Part shown: positions 61,259 to 64,000 of the stretch, one piece after another
Position numbering within the stretch: the first letter of the stretch is position 1
Layout: each line of letters opens with the position of its first letter
Source of the DNA: Osedax fenrisi
Taxonomy: Eukaryota > Annelida > Polychaeta > Sabellida > Siboglinidae
Direction of reading: 5' to 3'
NCBI GenBank assembly: GCA_964019155.1
Contig: OZ025244.1
Coordinates: 29,428,995-29,492,994, forward strand
Length of the DNA stretch: 64,000 nt
Program-made: the position numbers and the translations under genes
Notes under the pieces: generated by a model
Databases searched by the model: none
The model's input: the letters and a program-made list of their open reading frames with translations, nothing else
What the model was told of the DNA's origin: nothing

Positions 61259-62071
61259 GCCATAAACCTATACATTAATAATAGGTATTATATTTACGTA
61301 TTTAATTAACTTATTTATATATACATTTACATTTTGATCTCTATATTACATATCTTCGCTACTCATGCATCATTGTTACTAAGCTAATCTTATACATTAT
61401 AGTTAACTATACATCACTATTCTTAAATATCATTTATATGTCTAAATACTAAAACAGTATTATCAATAAATACATGCTAAATTTCATAAGTTCATATTTA
61501 ATATTAATAACTTGATAACTATTAATGTCACTTAGATTACTTTTTAGTTACCAGCGCGTAAGCTTGAATATAGGCAGTCTAATGTGTGTATGTACCTACA
61601 CAATGTAATTATTTTAATTCGCTAGAACAACTTATATTTAATCACATATATGCAATTCGAGTCAAATAACGGACCACCTAGGCTTTGCCTGTGTGTTCTT
61701 CTAGGTTGAATAATGGAACGCCCAATACGTCACACTATTTCTATACGCCTATTATATGTATCATAGTGTATTGGTAATACTCAATATTTAGATATACCCA
61801 TAATATATATTAATAGTATTTTTGATCGAGCTGGTTAAATATATGTATCCACAATTCTATCGGCTAGAATTCGGTTAACTAGAAATCAACCACAAACTAA
61901 GTATTAAGTACATGCTATAAACTTAAATAAATAAATATATCAGAAAATAATGTATATAAACTTAGATTTTAAAAATTAATCTAATATTAATTAATATAGC
62001 TATACATATATTATGTTTTATATATATTATTTAATTAGTAATATATTATATAAGAATATAAACTATTTTAG
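60823..62071. other. Mirrored A+T-rich stretch, possible intron of the LRR relic
   Basis: Contains (TA)n at 61,218-61,256. No exon upstream of 62,072 can be supported. Confidence 0.4.
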
Positions 62072-62739
62072 GAAAGTTGTAAAGATGACCAAGTAGATAA
62101 TCAAGGCATATTACAACAATATGCAATTCGCAGTAACGACAAAGATATTTTTAAATGCGTCCATAAAAATATTAAAACTCTGAATGAGTTTGCATTCTTT
62201 AACAAAGATAACAACCTTACTAATGATGTATTGAAGGCTTTACATTTAGGAAATAATAAAATCGCTTACATACATAATAATGTATTTATAAAATTAAAAA
62301 ATCTAAGAATAATATATTTGAATAATAATTTATTTACTATTATAAATAGTACTATGTTTTACAATAATACACAACTTTTATTAATAGATCTATCTGATAA
62401 TAAAATCCATAAATTTAACTTGAATTTAAATAAATTTACAAAACTAGAAGTGTTGAATTTAAATAATAATCACTTAAAGTTGTTAAGTGACATTTTATTT
62501 AGAGAATTATAATGAATTATACATATTTATACATAAAGAATAATGAATTTATATGTGATTGTGATATGTATTGGATGGTTAGTATGAACGGTGACTTTAA
62601 TTCAACCTTAGATATATAAAATAATATTTGCAAAAGTTCAAAGTTAAAAAACACAAGCTTAGAATGTTTTATTAAGAAAAAGACTGAATCAGGAGAATGT
62701 AATAATATAAATGTAATAATTTGCAGTAGAAAAAGCTAG
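62072..62739 (+). pseudogene. Leucine-rich-repeat protein exon, broken, right-arm copy
   Basis: The same exon as 13,722-14,389, here on the plus strand after AACTATTTTAG. The 93-codon ATG frame at 62,231-62,512 is identical in sequence to the left copy. Four to five LRRs with LxxLxLxxNxI spacing are followed by a frameshifted cysteine cap (FICDCDMYW). No intact partner exists in the window to complement either copy. Confidence 0.7.
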
Positions 62740-62741
62740 TA

Positions 62742-62810
<69 letters not shown>

Positions 62811-63085
62811 TACTTAGTATAAATATGAAATCGTAAACATAAGATTTTCTAATCAGAGTTGTTTAAATAAATAATATCTATAAATATACAATGTTTACAT
62901 TAAATAATATAAACTATATAACTCTAAATGTAGTATTATTATTATTATGTAGTATATATATATATATATTATTTGTATTATTATTATTTAACTAATCATA
63001 ATCAAATGTCGATACAGATAAAGAACAAATACTTTGGTTATACTTTTTAATACATATATATATATATATATATATTACAGAAACT
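62740..63085. other. (TA)n-rich mirrored stretch
   Basis: Holds a (TA)n tract of about 55 bp at 62,752-62,806 and one at 63,053-63,074. Nothing else is recognised. Confidence 0.6.
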
Positions 63086-63352
63086 GCATGTATGGCTCAG
63101 TGGCTAAGGCGTCAGACACACAAGCAGTAGGAGACGGGTTCGAGCAACGTCCGGACAATTAATTATTTTATAAAATATTATTTAAAAGTGAACTTATATA
63201 ATTGTGTATAAATAAATGATCGACTCTCGTTAAAACCATAAATACATTTACATGAGAGCGGCTCCGAAGGGATATTAGATCCATATATAGTTATAAGTGA
63301 AAACTTCATTTAAGTTCCTGGATGGGAACAACAATAACAATATATAATTTAT
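63086..63352 (+). mobile_element. tRNA-derived SINE, right-arm copy
   Basis: Box A TGGCTCAGTGG at 63,093-63,103 and box B GGTTCGAGC at 63,137-63,145, then a body ending GTTCCTGGATGGGAACAAC and AATAAC repeats. Mirror of 13,127-13,393. A tRNA-scan hit here would be a pseudogene, because the acceptor and anticodon stems do not pair. Confidence 0.65.
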
Positions 63353-63668
63353 TATTTCATATATATATATTTATAATGGATTCCAATTTTTATTATATAA
63401 TATATATATATTTCTACGAAGGTTGCACTAATTTTCAAGTAAATACCTTGTTTAAATAGACATATATGTTGAGGGAATAGCCGGATATATACATTATATA
63501 ACATTAGGAATATATATTATAATAAAATAATATTTATAATTATAAAAATTATATAACTGAATAAAATAATATTTATAATTATTAAAAATATATAACTGAA
63601 TTAAATATCATTTAATTTTCCACTGTGAATTGATAATTATACATCATATACCAATACATAGATAATAC

Positions 63669-63840
63669 TAGTGCTGTAAAATTTCAAATCTCAAATATCA
63701 AATCTCAAATCTTTTTTTTCGGTTCGGTTCAAATCTTTAATTTTCGGGTATTTGGAAAGATTTTATGGTCTCAAATCTTTATTTTAAATTTAGTTTCGGT
63801 TCGGGTATCATATCGGGTAATTGTTCGGGTAACGATCGAT
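63669..63840 (+). mobile_element. hAT-like element end, right-arm copy
   Basis: Begins TAGTGCTGTAAAATTTCAAA after GATAATAC. Mirror of 12,640-12,810. The other terminus is not visible. Confidence 0.5.
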
Positions 63841-64000
63841 TAACATAAATATGTTAATATATATAAGTTTCTTTCAACTATTTTAAAATCTCCATCAAAA
63901 TGTATAAATACTATTAGGATCATCAGTTCGATCATCAGTTATGCCACCTATATGATAATATATTTAAAATAGAATAATTTTATCAAGGACACCGTGTCCT

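Larger units (their letters stand above)
36767..64000 (-). repeat. Right arm of a giant inverted duplication (open at window end)
   Basis: Reverse complement of 12,479-26,866. It runs to the last base of the window, where AGGACACCGTGTCCT mirrors the left edge, so the arm may continue. It contains two blocks missing from the left arm (38,105-41,320 and about 47,169-57,057) and lacks 375 bases of the tandem array. The RT gene here has an extra stop. All TA tracts differ in length from their mirrors. Confidence 0.95.

Noticed and set aside
63086..63157. A tRNA gene
   Set aside because: Box A and box B are good, but the acceptor and anticodon stems do not pair and position 33 is not T, and a SINE-like body follows.
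12479..64000. Simple fold-back sequencing or amplification artefact
   Set aside because: A fold-back copy would be identical in both arms. Here the arms differ by three large indels, an arm-specific stop codon and point changes. A join of two haplotypes is not excluded and is listed as a test.

Overview
This window looks like nuclear DNA of an invertebrate animal with an extremely A+T-rich genome, roughly four fifths A+T by eye and not computed. The reasons are the absence of dense reading frames, abundant (TA)n runs, GT...AG-bounded exon-like pieces, an extracellular-type leucine-rich-repeat (LRR) exon, animal-type LINEs of several clades, a Ty3/gypsy relic, a tRNA-headed SINE and several short terminal-inverted-repeat elements. 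I cannot name the species.

The dominant structure is a giant imperfect inverted duplication. The left arm (12,479 to 26,866) and the right arm (36,767 to the window end at 64,000) are reverse complements of each other around a 9.9 kb single-copy loop. The coding relics match almost base for base, about 1% different in the reverse transcriptase (RT) ORF and identical in the LRR ORF. Every element in the left arm has a mirror copy: hAT end, SINE, LRR relic exon, short repeats, a divergent tandem array with a nested LINE fragment, an RT ORF, a TA-flanked MITE, a TTAA-flanked MITE, a 15-bp minisatellite and two small exons. The arms have since diverged by separate events. The left arm lacks 3.2 kb that the right arm keeps, the right arm carries 9.9 kb more at a (TA)n tract, and the right arm lacks one 375-bp unit of the tandem array.

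Region by region. 1-2,290 is the 5' part of a decayed LINE. 2,600-12,479 holds dispersed repeats, an RTE-type RT relic, another RT tail, and a decayed copy of a small-exon gene. 12,479-26,866 is the left arm. 26,867-36,766 is the loop, with a nearly full-length LINE (ORF1 plus ORF2, catalytic site mutated) and a second, worn copy. 36,767-47,170 is the inner right arm. It carries the best candidate host gene, six small exons that join in frame into a 93-residue protein beginning with a hydrophobic leader. 47,170-57,060 is the right-arm-only segment, with a 476-bp tandem duplication, a hAT-type MITE carrying a TACC-rich array and a perfect 71-bp hairpin, a Ty3/gypsy pol relic with an LTR, and diverged paralogs of nearby segments. 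57,060-64,000 is the outer right arm.

No tRNA gene in working form, rRNA, CRISPR array or bacterial-type operon is visible. Most ORFs longer than 60 codons here are either transposon genes or reading frames through (TA)n or TACC repeats.
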